Positions 1 to 7,353 of a stretch of DNA of 24,804 bases are shown here, piece after piece. Where the stretch lies: NCBI GenBank assembly GCA_020853995.1, contig JADYXV010000065.1, positions 1 through 24,804 on the forward strand, written 5' to 3'. A program made the position numbers and the translations under genes. This DNA comes from Novosphingobium sp. GTDB taxonomy: Bacteria; Pseudomonadota; Alphaproteobacteria; Sphingomonadales; Sphingomonadaceae. Position 1 is the first letter of the stretch. Every line of letters starts with the position of its first letter. Below the pieces are notes generated by a model. It was not told where the DNA came from. It did no database searches and was given only the letters and a program-made list of their open reading frames with translations.

Positions 1-265
1 TCATGCCTTGTGCAACCGGCGTGGTGCAAGATGCCGGCGTGCCGCGCATCCCGTCAATCTCGACCAGACACAGGCGGCAAGACCCGAACTGCTTGAGATT
101 ATCGGTAGCGCACAACTTGGGGATCGATCCACCTGTCAGCGCGGCGGCGCGCATCACCGTGGTTCCGGCAGGCACGCTCACTTCGCGGCCATCGATAAAG
201 CATGTCACCTCGGTGCCCGACCGGACCTCCGGTGTGCCGAAATCTGCTTGCCGTTCATAGCCCAT
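1..265 (-). CDS. fdsA: NAD-dependent formate dehydrogenase alpha subunit, N-terminal part (cut by window edge)
   Basis: Only the first 88 codons are present. They encode a plant-type [2Fe-2S] ferredoxin domain with Cys52, Cys63, Cys66 and Cys80 (spacing LC...CRLC...SC), as found at the N-terminus of cytosolic molybdenum formate dehydrogenases (FdsA/FdhF-like) and NuoG. In the family this subunit carries the bis-MGD active site that oxidises formate to CO2 and passes electrons through Fe-S clusters to FdsB and NAD+. The catalytic part lies outside the window. The ATG at 265 is preceded by a strong Shine-Dalgarno, GAGGAG, with a 7-base spacer. The start lies inside the last codons of mobA (11-base overlap), so the two are probably translationally coupled. 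The operon context fdsG-fdsB-mobA-fdsA makes the identity quite sure, although only the first tenth or so of the protein is seen. Confidence 0.9.
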   Translation of the reverse strand, partial: MGYERQADFGTPEVRSGTEVTCFIDGREVSVPAGTTVMRAAALTGGSIPKLCATDNLKQFGSCRLCLVEIDGMRGTPASCTTPVAQGM

Positions 266-788
266 GGGATTGCTCCTCGGCAGCGTTCAAGTCTGCCGGT
301 GTATTGATATTAGCAGGTTTTATGTCAAAATGCACAGCCCGCGCGCTTATGCTCTCGGCAAAAGCGCGCATCGAATGGCGGCCTTGGCCCTTCAGGATGG
401 CATCAACCGCAGCCGAAGCACTGACCGGCCATAGACCGATCACAGGCTGATCCGCGCAATAGGCAGGCGCAGCGCCAAGCCGGACAATCAAATCATCGCC
501 CAACCCCACGCTATCGACCGCGCAAGTCAACACTTCGGCAAAGCCAGCATCGCGCGCATGGTGCAGCGCCGCCGCGATGCCGCCCAATGGTCCCATCCCG
601 GCACGGGGCCAGTCGGGCAAGGTCGGCGCAGGTGCAGTTTCACGCCCCACCACCACAACCGCATCACACAGGCCCGCCAGCGCATCAACCGCAAGGGCCA
701 ACAGCGTTCGCCCGCCAAGCTGCGCCATCGCCTTGTCGCTGCCAAAGCGTGTGGACTGTCCGCCTGCAAGGACTGCGCCAAGGATCAC
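255..788 (-). CDS. mobA: molybdenum cofactor guanylyltransferase MobA, inside the fds operon
   Basis: 177 aa from a GTG start. The N-terminal nucleotide-binding signature LAGGQSTRFGSDK (about residues 7-19) and the following GPLGG are typical of MobA, which transfers GMP from GTP onto Mo-molybdopterin to make MGD, the cofactor FdsA needs. The C-terminal NINTPADL motif also fits the family. I chose the GTG because it overlaps the fdsB stop by 4 bases (GTGA) and starts directly at the conserved VILGAVLAGG segment; longer versions would lie inside fdsB. Its stop codon falls within fdsA. The usual DxP metal site reads AVDSVG here: the aspartate is kept but the proline position is changed. The position between fdsB and fdsA suggests a dedicated maturation factor for this dehydrogenase, though it may serve other molybdoenzymes too. 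Confidence 0.88.
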   Translation of the reverse strand: MILGAVLAGGQSTRFGSDKAMAQLGGRTLLALAVDALAGLCDAVVVVGRETAPAPTLPDWPRAGMGPLGGIAAALHHARDAGFAEVLTCAVDSVGLGDDLIVRLGAAPAYCADQPVIGLWPVSASAAVDAILKGQGRHSMRAFAESISARAVHFDIKPANINTPADLNAAEEQSHGL

Positions 789-2323
789 ACTGCAGCTTCC
801 CGTTCGGCAGGTGCGCCAAAATCTTCGGGCCAGTGGCGCAGCGCCGACAGGACCGGATAAGGCGTGAACCCGCCGAGCGCGCACAGCGAGCCGAACTTCA
901 TCGTTTCGCAAAGGTCTTCAAGCAACGCGATCTCATCACCCAACGACCTTTCGGCCTTGCGCGCATTGTGCATCTGCAGCAGCGCCTCGACCTTATCAGC
1001 CGAGCGGCCTGACCGCGCACGGATGCGATCGATCAATTCTACCCCGCGCGTCGATCCGATCCGGCATGGCGTGCATTTGCCGCATGATTCGACCGCGCAG
1101 AAATTCATCGCAAAGCGCGCTTGAGCGCTCATGTCGGCGCTATCATCAAACACCGTGATACCGGCGTGGCCGATCAGGCCTTCGGCTTCGGCAAAGGCTT
1201 CATAATCAAACGGCAGGTGAAAATCGGCGGGCGGATGATAGGCCCCCAATGGCCCGCCCACTTGAACCGCGCGCACCGGACGGCCCGAAGCCGTGCCCCC
1301 GCCCACAGTCATCACCAATTCGCCCAATGTGACACCAAAGCCCACTTCAAACAGCCCGCCGTGCTTGACATTGCCCGCAATCTGGATGGGCATGGTGCCC
1401 TTCGAACGGCCAAATCCGACGGCGGCATAGGCCGCTGCGCCATTGGCCATGATCCACGGCACTGCCGCCAGCGTCAGCACATTGTTGACCACGGTTGGCT
1501 TGCCAAACAGCCCCTCCAGCGCGGGCAGCGGCGGCTTTGCCCGCACTTCGCCGCGCTTGCCCTCAAGACTGTTGAGCAGCGAAGTTTCTTCCCCGCACAC
1601 GTATGCGCCCGCGCCAACCCGCACTTCCAGCACGAACGGAGCCACCAGATGCGCCGATGCCCGCACGGCGGCTTCCATCTTCGCAATCGCGTGCGGATAT
1701 TCGCTGCGGATGTAAACGTACCCGTGCAACGCGCCGACAGCGAGCGCGGCAATCGCCATGCCCTCGATCAGCATGAAGGGATCGCCCTCCATCACCATAC
1801 GGTCGGCAAATGTCGCGCTGTCGCCCTCATCGGCATTGCAGACGATGTATTTCTGATCGGCTACGGCACCCGCAACCGTGTTCCATTTGATCCCCGCCGG
1901 GAACCCTGCCCCTCCGCGCCCGCGCAGGCCGGATTCGGTCACTTGCGCGATGGTGGCCGCACCGCCAATTTCCCGCGCTTTGGCCAAGCCCTGCCAGCCG
2001 CCATGTGCCGCGTAATCCTCAAGGCTCAAAGGCCGCGTCTTGCCCGCGCGGGCAAACGTGAAACGTTGCTGCCTGGCGATAAACGGATGGTCCTCAATCG
2101 CGCCAATCGCCTTGGCGCTTGTACCTGAAAGCACCGCTGCCACATCGCCCGCCGCAAGCGGTCCGAAGCCCTTTCCGTCAATCTCGGCCAGTGGTTCAAG
2201 CCAGTGCATGCCCCATGATGACACCCGCTCAACCGTGCAACCCGCCGCTTCAAACGCAGCAGCCACATCATCCGCGCCGCAAGCCAGCGCAAGCGCATCG
2301 TCGCTGATCCGAACGACCTTCAT
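785..2323 (-). CDS. fdsB: NAD-dependent formate dehydrogenase beta subunit (NuoF-like, FMN/NAD/4Fe-4S)
   Basis: 512 aa, the usual size for FdsB. Residues 1 to about 110 form an N-terminal segment with only two cysteines, consistent with the thioredoxin-fold remnant without a cluster known in this family. The NuoF-like core follows: FMN loop GRGGAGFP (135-142), NADEGDSATF (163-172), NAD-binding segment GEETSLLNSLEGKRG (244-258), and a [4Fe-4S] site CGKCTPC (Cys414, 417, 420) with Cys481 as fourth ligand. It takes electrons from FdsA and reduces NAD+ at the FMN. The ATG at 2323 overlaps the fdsG stop by 4 bases (ATGA) and the 3' end overlaps mobA by 4 bases, so these genes are very probably one transcript with coupled translation. 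Confidence 0.95.
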   Translation of the reverse strand: MKVVRISDDALALACGADDVAAAFEAAGCTVERVSSWGMHWLEPLAEIDGKGFGPLAAGDVAAVLSGTSAKAIGAIEDHPFIARQQRFTFARAGKTRPLSLEDYAAHGGWQGLAKAREIGGAATIAQVTESGLRGRGGAGFPAGIKWNTVAGAVADQKYIVCNADEGDSATFADRMVMEGDPFMLIEGMAIAALAVGALHGYVYIRSEYPHAIAKMEAAVRASAHLVAPFVLEVRVGAGAYVCGEETSLLNSLEGKRGEVRAKPPLPALEGLFGKPTVVNNVLTLAAVPWIMANGAAAYAAVGFGRSKGTMPIQIAGNVKHGGLFEVGFGVTLGELVMTVGGGTASGRPVRAVQVGGPLGAYHPPADFHLPFDYEAFAEAEGLIGHAGITVFDDSADMSAQARFAMNFCAVESCGKCTPCRIGSTRGVELIDRIRARSGRSADKVEALLQMHNARKAERSLGDEIALLEDLCETMKFGSLCALGGFTPYPVLSALRHWPEDFGAPAEREAAV

Positions 2324-2733
2324 GCCAGCTGCTCCACCAGCGCGCCCAGTTTGGCGGCATCAAGCCGGGCATGCACCTTGTCACCCACCATCGCGTTAGG
2401 CCCCACGCTGCACAGGCCAAGGCAGTAGATCGCCTCAACTTTCACACGCGGATTATCCACCAGCCCCGCCGCCAGCGCCTCAACCCCGCGCGCCTGACAC
2501 GCTTCGGCACGGCACAGCTTAAGCACCGCGCGCGGCTCCACCGCTTCGTGAAAGTCGTGATAGAAGCTGACAACGCCGTGCACATCGGCTCGGCTAAGGT
2601 TCAGCGCCGCCGCAATCGTGCGGATTGCCTCTTCCGAAATATGCCCGAACTCTGCCTGCACGTCATGCAGAATGGGCAGCAGCGGCCCTTCACGCCCGGC
2701 GTGGGTGGCGATGATCTGTTGAATGTTATCCAT
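2320..2733 (-). CDS. fdsG: NAD-dependent formate dehydrogenase gamma subunit (NuoE-like 2Fe-2S)
   Basis: 137 aa, a thioredoxin-like ferredoxin related to NuoE. The [2Fe-2S] ligands are visible as Cys74 and Cys79 (CRAEAC) and Cys104 and Cys108 (CLGLC), preceded by the family segment GVVSFYHDF. It partners FdsB in the soluble cytoplasmic formate dehydrogenase. It is the first structural gene of the operon. Its ATG follows an AGGAAG Shine-Dalgarno, and the 72-base gap to the upstream LysR gene contains an operator-like inverted repeat and so probably the operon promoter. Confidence 0.94.
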   Translation of the reverse strand: MDNIQQIIATHAGREGPLLPILHDVQAEFGHISEEAIRTIAAALNLSRADVHGVVSFYHDFHEAVEPRAVLKLCRAEACQARGVEALAAGLVDNPRVKVEAIYCLGLCSVGPNAMVGDKVHARLDAAKLGALVEQLA

Positions 2734-2788
2734 CTTGCTTCCTGATTTCAGCCAAATGCAGCTCAGGTCAAATTAAAAGAGCTGATGT

Positions 2789-2809
2789 TTAATAGAAGAA
2801 TCCTATCAA
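2789..2809. promoter_or_regulatory. candidate LysR-regulator operator before fdsG
   Basis: Interrupted inverted repeat TTAATAG-AAGAATC-CTATCAA (7-base arms with one mismatch, 7-base spacer). It overlaps the last codon and stop of the LysR gene and lies about 55 bases upstream of the fdsG start. LysR-type regulators bind such interrupted dyads (T-N11-A class). The same arms and spacer recur upstream of the LysR gene itself, which supports a shared operator. Binding by this particular regulator is inferred. Confidence 0.6.
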
Positions 2810-3693
2810 ACCAAAGCAAGCGCGCGCGCTGCCGCCAGACCGGCGCTCGCCAATGGCCCCAGCGGCGCGCGGTTCATCACGACCAGCCCGATCCTGCGCC
2901 GTTCTGCTTCCCCCTCAAACGGCAGGAGCCGCGCCCATTCCAGCCCTTCCAGAAGGTGTGCGTAAGTATCAGGAACAACGGTGGAAAAGCCGCCCGACCG
3001 GACCATATCAAACAGTGCCACATAACTGTCAGCCACCGCGCGCGGTGCAATTGCCAGTCCTTGCGCCTTGACCCGCGAATCCAGAATGCGGCGGAATTGC
3101 ATGCCTTGATGAAGCAGGCAAAGCGGTTGGGTAACAGCGTCTTCCCAAGTGATCGCACTGCGCCCGTCGAACCCCGCGCCTGCGCGTGTGACGAACAGAT
3201 AGCGTTCGGCATGAAGCGCTACGGAAAGCACGTTCCCGGCGGGTTCGTGATCAAGGTAGGTCAACCCCGCATCGCACTCGAACGCATTCAAGGACCGCTC
3301 GATCTCGCGCGAGGTGGCCGATCTTACCGACAATGTCAGGCCCGGATTTTGTGCCAGCAGGGCCTCGGCAAACAGTCCGACCAACGGCAGCGCGGCCGGA
3401 ATGGCCGCCAGCCCGAACTCGCCACTGATCGGCGCAGAACTGGCCGCGACCGAACTGGCCATGCTGTTAACCGCGCCAAGGATTTGCTCGGCCCAGGGCA
3501 GCATCGCCTCGCCGTGGCTGGTCAGGCCGATAAAGCGGCGATCACGCTCAACCAACCGCCGCCCGACCTCCTGTTCAAGCGCCAGCAGCCCTGCTGACAA
3601 CGTCGGTTGCGAAACCCCGCATTCCGCAGCTGCTTGCGCAAAGTGGCGCAGACGGGCAATGGTCACGAAATAGCGGAGTTGGCGAAAATGCAT
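2806..3693 (-). CDS. fdsR: LysR-family transcriptional regulator, probable activator of the fds operon
   Basis: 295 aa from the ATG at 3693, typical LysR length. An N-terminal winged helix-turn-helix covers roughly residues 1-60 (MHFRQLRYFVTIA..., SQPTLSAGLLALEQEVG, then LVERDRR). The remainder is a LysR substrate-binding domain. Upstream in-frame codons exist, but they add a non-homologous extension across the operator region, so I reject them. The gene lies immediately upstream of fdsG and in the same direction, unusual for LysR regulators, which are often divergent from their targets. A formate-responsive role like that of FdsR in Cupriavidus is inferred from position and shared operator sequences; the ligand cannot be read from the sequence. 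Confidence 0.85.
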   Translation of the reverse strand: MHFRQLRYFVTIARLRHFAQAAAECGVSQPTLSAGLLALEQEVGRRLVERDRRFIGLTSHGEAMLPWAEQILGAVNSMASSVAASSAPISGEFGLAAIPAALPLVGLFAEALLAQNPGLTLSVRSATSREIERSLNAFECDAGLTYLDHEPAGNVLSVALHAERYLFVTRAGAGFDGRSAITWEDAVTQPLCLLHQGMQFRRILDSRVKAQGLAIAPRAVADSYVALFDMVRSGGFSTVVPDTYAHLLEGLEWARLLPFEGEAERRRIGLVVMNRAPLGPLASAGLAAARALALV

Positions 3694-3711
3694 GGAACAG
3701 GTGCGCTTATC

Positions 3712-3744
3712 TGATAGACTGGTCTGATAGACTGGGCCTATCAA
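3712..3744. promoter_or_regulatory. candidate operator of the LysR gene, with an extra half-site
   Basis: The full dyad CTGATAG-ACTGGGC-CTATCAA lies at 3724-3744, with arms and 7-base spacer matching the site before fdsG. A further half-site lies one 13-base period away: CTGATAGACTGG is directly repeated at 3711-3722 and 3724-3735. It sits 18-51 bases upstream of the regulator's ATG, which suggests autoregulation. The biotin genes start about 165 bases away on the other strand and could also be affected, but nothing shows that. Confidence 0.55.
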
Positions 3745-3907
3745 TGCGCAGTAGCAGCCGGTGTCAACTGCCCCGTTTTGCAAGCGCCAGCAACAATTGC
3801 AATTTCACCGATTGCAACTTTGCTAATTCACTGGCGCAACGCCATGATATTTGCGCTAAGGGCCGCTTCGAACACAGATTACAACTTGGAATACAAGGAC
3901 GCCGACC
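3745..3907 (+). other. upstream region of the bio operon, no promoter assigned
   Basis: This 163-base stretch holds no gene. It contains three TTGCAA elements, one inside the 10-base palindrome AATTGCAATT near 3796-3805, and a pair of 7-base arms GCGCCAG (3784-3790) and CTGGCGC (3831-3837) about 40 bases apart. These could be repressor sites or chance. I cannot place -35/-10 boxes with confidence. I see no canonical BirA or BioR operator next to bioB. Confidence 0.35.
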
Positions 3908-5005
3908 GTGCAGGAAACCGCGCTTATGCAGCGAGATGCAAGCATCATCGCCGACACCACCGCTCCTACCGGTGTCCGTTCCGACTGGACGCGCGAGGAA
4001 ATCGCCGCGCTGTTCGATTTGCCGTTCACCGAACTGGTATTCCGCGCCGCCGAAGTGCATCGCGCGCACCATCGCGCGGGCGAAATCCAGTTGTGCACGC
4101 TGCTTTCCATCAAGACCGGCGGTTGCCCGGAAGATTGCGGATATTGTTCGCAATCGGTCAAGGCCGATAGCGGCGTTGAGGCGACCAAGCTGATGGAAGT
4201 GCAGGCTGTGCTGCAATCGGCCGCACAAGCCCGCGATGCCGGATCAAAACGCTTCTGCATGGGTGCCGCATGGCGCAACCCCAAAGAGCGCGATATGCCC
4301 GCCGTGATCGCCATGATCAAAGGCGTGCGCGAAATGGGCCTTGAAACCTGCATGACGCTGGGGATGCTGACGCCCGGCCAAGCCACCCAGCTCGCCGAGG
4401 CGGGCCTCGATTACTACAACCACAACATCGACACATCGCCCGAACGCTATGGCGATGTGATCACCACGCGCACTTTTGCAGATCGCCTGCAAACGCTTGA
4501 TAATGTGCGCAATGCCGGGATCAACGTTTGTTCTGGCGGCATCGTCGGCATGGGTGAAACCCGCGCCGATCGCGTCGGCTTTGTCCACGCGCTGGCCTCG
4601 ATGGAACAGCACCCTGAAAGCGTGCCGGTCAACGCGCTCGTGCCGGTCAAAGGCACCGTTCTGGGCAACATGCTGGCTGATACGCCGCTCGCCAAGATCG
4701 ACGATATCGAATTTGTCCGCACCGTGGCCGTGGCGCGCATCACAATGCCGCTGTCAATGGTTCGCCTGTCCGCGGGCCGTGAATCGATGAGCGAGGCCAC
4801 GCAATCGCTTTGCTTCATGGCGGGCGCGAACTCCATCTTCACCGGCGACAAGCTGCTGACCGCCGCCAATGCGGGCGATGATGCCGATGCCGCGATGATG
4901 GCCCGCCTTGGCCTGAAGCCAATGGAAGGCGAAGAGCCGCTTCGTGAGATCAAAGGGCGTGCGATGAAAGCCGTCGGAGGCTGTTCAGGAGGTTGCGCGG
5001 CCTGA
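3908..5005 (+). CDS. bioB: biotin synthase
   Basis: 365 aa from GTG at 3908, or 359 aa from the in-frame ATG at 3926. Radical-SAM enzyme that inserts sulfur into dethiobiotin. The SAM cluster motif is CPEDCGYC (Cys73, 77, 80 from the GTG). Later cysteines in RFCMGAAWRNP, TCMTLGML and NVCSGGIVGMGET, with the arginine of RLSAGRE, match the [2Fe-2S] cluster ligands of BioB. The GTG has a well-spaced AAGGA eight bases upstream; the ATG has CAGGAAA at similar distance, so the start is not settled. The C-terminus ends in a glycine/cysteine-rich tail, CSGGC. The stop codon shares one base with the bioF start (TGATG), marking an operon. Confidence 0.97.
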   Translation: MQETALMQRDASIIADTTAPTGVRSDWTREEIAALFDLPFTELVFRAAEVHRAHHRAGEIQLCTLLSIKTGGCPEDCGYCSQSVKADSGVEATKLMEVQAVLQSAAQARDAGSKRFCMGAAWRNPKERDMPAVIAMIKGVREMGLETCMTLGMLTPGQATQLAEAGLDYYNHNIDTSPERYGDVITTRTFADRLQTLDNVRNAGINVCSGGIVGMGETRADRVGFVHALASMEQHPESVPVNALVPVKGTVLGNMLADTPLAKIDDIEFVRTVAVARITMPLSMVRLSAGRESMSEATQSLCFMAGANSIFTGDKLLTAANAGDDADAAMMARLGLKPMEGEEPLREIKGRAMKAVGGCSGGCAA

Positions 5006-6153
5006 TGGCGGACGCATCCACCCGCACCGGCAAGATCTGGTCCGCCCACACCGCTGATCTGGCAGCGCTGGGCGAAAAGGCGCGGTTGCGTTCGCTCACC
5101 CCGCGCCGGGGCATTGATTTTGCCTCGAATGATTACCTTGCGATGTCGTCCTCGCCCCGCCTTGCCAAGGCTGTGCAAGATGCCATCGGACGCGGCGTTC
5201 CGCTGGGTTCGGGCGGATCGCGGCTGCTGCGCGGCAATGATCCCGAACACGAACTGCTGGAAGAAGAAGCCGCGCGCTTCTTCGGCAGCGAATCCGCACT
5301 GTTCTTTTCGGCGGGCTATGCCGCCAATGTCGCGCTGCTTTCCACTTTGCCCCAGCGCGGTGATCTGATCGTCTATGACGAACTCGTTCACGCATCGATG
5401 CATGAGGGCCTGCGCCTGTCGCGCGCCTCGGCATTAAGCGCGGCACACAATGATGCGCAAAGCTTTGACGATGTGGCGCGCGAATGGCGCGCTGCGGGGA
5501 ACACCGGACGCATCTGGCTGGCGTTCGAAACGCTCTATTCGATGGACGGCGATATGGCCCCGGTGGCCGATATGGCCGAAGTGGCGCTGCGCCATGATGC
5601 CGTAATGCTGATCGATGAAGCCCACGCAACCGGCGTGTTCGGACGCGACGGACGCGGGCTTGCTGCCGATCTGGATGGCCGTCCTGATACCATCGTTCTG
5701 CGCACCTGCGGCAAGGCCCTGGGCTGCGAAGGCGCGCTGGTCCTTGCGCCGCACGTCGTGCGTGATTTCCTGGTCAACCGTGGCCGCCCGTTCATCTTCT
5801 CGACCGCGCCCTCGCCGCTCGTCGCCGCTGCCGTGCGCGAAGCGATCCGAATGCTGGCCGATGAACCGGACCGGCGCGATGCCTTGCACGATCTGGTCGC
5901 CCGCGCCGAACATGTGCTGGGTCGCCACGGCGCGGTCGCCACCGGATCGCAACTCCTGCCGCTGATCCTGCACGACGATGCCCGCACGATGGGCGTTGCG
6001 GCCAAACTGCAAAAGGCCGGATTTGACGTGCGCGGCATCCGCCCGCCAACCGTTCCCCAGGGCACCAGCCGCTTGCGCATATCGCTGACGCTGAACGCCA
6101 GCCCCGATGATGTTGACGCGCTTGGCGCCGCCTTGGCCGAAGCGCTGAAATGA
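5005..6153 (+). CDS. bioF: 8-amino-7-oxononanoate synthase
   Basis: 382 aa, PLP-dependent alpha-oxoamine synthase that condenses pimeloyl-ACP/CoA with L-alanine in biotin synthesis. Visible family features are SNDYLAM (41-47), GSGGSRLLRGN (68-78), DEAHATG (204-210) and the PLP lysine Lys237 in TCGKALG. A TTG twelve bases upstream is in frame, but the ATG at 5005 overlaps the bioB stop by one base and has AGGAGG about 11 bases before it, so I prefer it. The 3' end overlaps bioD by 4 bases. The related enzymes KBL and ALAS share the fold; the bioB-bioD neighbours decide for BioF. Confidence 0.94.
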   Translation: MADASTRTGKIWSAHTADLAALGEKARLRSLTPRRGIDFASNDYLAMSSSPRLAKAVQDAIGRGVPLGSGGSRLLRGNDPEHELLEEEAARFFGSESALFFSAGYAANVALLSTLPQRGDLIVYDELVHASMHEGLRLSRASALSAAHNDAQSFDDVAREWRAAGNTGRIWLAFETLYSMDGDMAPVADMAEVALRHDAVMLIDEAHATGVFGRDGRGLAADLDGRPDTIVLRTCGKALGCEGALVLAPHVVRDFLVNRGRPFIFSTAPSPLVAAAVREAIRMLADEPDRRDALHDLVARAEHVLGRHGAVATGSQLLPLILHDDARTMGVAAKLQKAGFDVRGIRPPTVPQGTSRLRISLTLNASPDDVDALGAALAEALK

Positions 6154-6770
6154 GCGCGTTCGTCGTCACCGGCACGGATACCGGCATCGGCAAAACGATC
6201 TTCGCCGCCGCGCTGACCGGAGCGCTTCAGGCGCATTACTGGAAGCCCGTGCAGGCGGGCCTCGATGATGGTGCAGACCGTGATCATGTCGCGCAGCTTT
6301 CGGGCGTACCCACGTCTCACATCCTGCCCGAAGCCTATCGCCTGAACACGCCTTGCTCGCCGCACCGCGCCGCTGAAATTGACGGCGTGACAATTGGCCT
6401 CGCACGATTGGCCTTGCCCGACGTCCGCCCGCTGGTCATCGAAGGCGCAGGCGGCGCGCTGGTTCCCGTCACGCGCAGCACCACTTATGCCGATGTTTTC
6501 GCCATGTGGAACCTGCCGGTCATCATCGTCGCCCGCACGGCGCTGGGCACAATCAACCATTCACTGCTCACCATCGAGGCCCTTCGCGCGCGCAATGTGC
6601 CCATCCATGGCGTCGCTTTCGTCGGCGATGGCGTGGAAGACAGCGAAGCCACGATATGTGCAATGGGCGGTGTCAAACGCCTGGGACGGTTACCCATGCT
6701 GGACCGGCTCAATCCGCAAAGCCTTGCCATCGCCTTTGCTCAAGGGTTCCGGATCGCGGATTTCACGTAA
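6150..6770 (+). CDS. bioD: ATP-dependent dethiobiotin synthetase
   Basis: 206 aa. It closes the ureido ring of dethiobiotin from DAPA, CO2 and ATP. The P-loop GTDTGIGKT (8-16), the substrate segment KPVQAG, and EGAGGALVPV are typical of BioD. The ATG overlaps the bioF stop (ATGA). It is the last gene of the cluster; the next gene converges after only 19 bases with no clear intrinsic terminator between them. bioA (DAPA aminotransferase), the step between BioF and BioD, is absent from this cluster. Confidence 0.95.
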   Translation: MSAFVVTGTDTGIGKTIFAAALTGALQAHYWKPVQAGLDDGADRDHVAQLSGVPTSHILPEAYRLNTPCSPHRAAEIDGVTIGLARLALPDVRPLVIEGAGGALVPVTRSTTYADVFAMWNLPVIIVARTALGTINHSLLTIEALRARNVPIHGVAFVGDGVEDSEATICAMGGVKRLGRLPMLDRLNPQSLAIAFAQGFRIADFT

Positions 6771-6789
6771 GATCAGATCATCGCCGCAA

Positions 6790-7254
6790 TCAGGAATGAT
6801 CCTTGATGGATTCCATCACCACGAATGTCGATGTGTTCGAAACATGCGGCAGGGTTGATATTTTCTCGCCCAGCACCAGCCGGAACCGGCGGATATCGAC
6901 CGTGCGCACTTTCATCAGGTAATCGAAACTCCCCGCAATCATGTGGCATTCCTCAATTTCAGGGATTGCCATGACGCCCTGATTGAATTCGGCCAGCGCC
7001 TGTTCGCGCGTGTCTGAAAGCTTCACTTCGGTAAAGGCGATGTGATCAAGGCCAAGCTGCGCCATATCAAGCACAGCTCGGAATCCCTTGATCACGCCAT
7101 CATCGATCAACCGCTTCAACCGCATCTGGCAAGGCGTTTTGGAAAGACCAACTTGCGCCGCCAGATCGGTGACCGACATCCGCCCATCCCGCGACAAAAG
7201 ATCGATGATCTTGCGATCAAATTGGTCAAATTGCCTATCAGATCTGGTCATCAT
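6790..7254 (-). CDS. putR: Lrp/AsnC-family regulator, probable PutR
   Basis: 154 aa. An N-terminal helix-turn-helix (about residues 12-60, with RKIIDLLSRDGRMSVTDLAA and VGLSKTPCQMRLKRL) is followed by an Lrp/AsnC ligand-binding (RAM) domain containing HMIAGSFDYLMKVRT. It is divergent from putA across about 100 bases, the arrangement of PutR in Rhodobacter and Agrobacterium, where an Lrp-type activator turns on putA in response to proline. Two adjacent ATG codons (7254 and 7251) are possible starts. Neither has a Shine-Dalgarno and a perfect TATAAT lies three bases upstream, so the message may be leaderless. The regulatory target is inferred from position. Confidence 0.88.
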   Translation of the reverse strand: MMTRSDRQFDQFDRKIIDLLSRDGRMSVTDLAAQVGLSKTPCQMRLKRLIDDGVIKGFRAVLDMAQLGLDHIAFTEVKLSDTREQALAEFNQGVMAIPEIEECHMIAGSFDYLMKVRTVDIRRFRLVLGEKISTLPHVSNTSTFVVMESIKDHS

Positions 7255-7286
7255 GGAATTATACGCCCAATAGATTGCATTTTTAA
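7255..7286 (-). promoter_or_regulatory. putative putR promoter giving a leaderless or near-leaderless mRNA
   Basis: On the minus strand TTAAAA (7281-7286), a 17-base spacer and a perfect TATAAT (7258-7263) form a sigma-70-type promoter. The -10 box ends only three bases before the first ATG, so transcription should start within the ATGATG pair. Confidence 0.55.
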
Positions 7287-7353
7287 GACCGAAAGCCTCC
7301 GATGCGCCCTGTGATAAGACACATTGCCGCATTGGCCTATGGTAATATGCGCC

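Noticed and set aside
1121..2128. Long plus-strand reading frame opposite fdsB
   Set aside because: It is an antisense shadow of a well-conserved gene. GC-rich codon bias opens such frames, and it has no recognisable motif or ribosome-binding site.
3707..3719. TTATCTGATAG resembling the BioR operator
   Set aside because: It lacks the BioR palindrome TTATMKATAA, lies about 190 bases from bioB, and is better explained as a half-site of the LysR dyad.
3694..3783. 30-residue N-terminal extension of the LysR protein
   Set aside because: It would cover the operator repeats and precedes the conserved helix-turn-helix start MHFRQLRYF.
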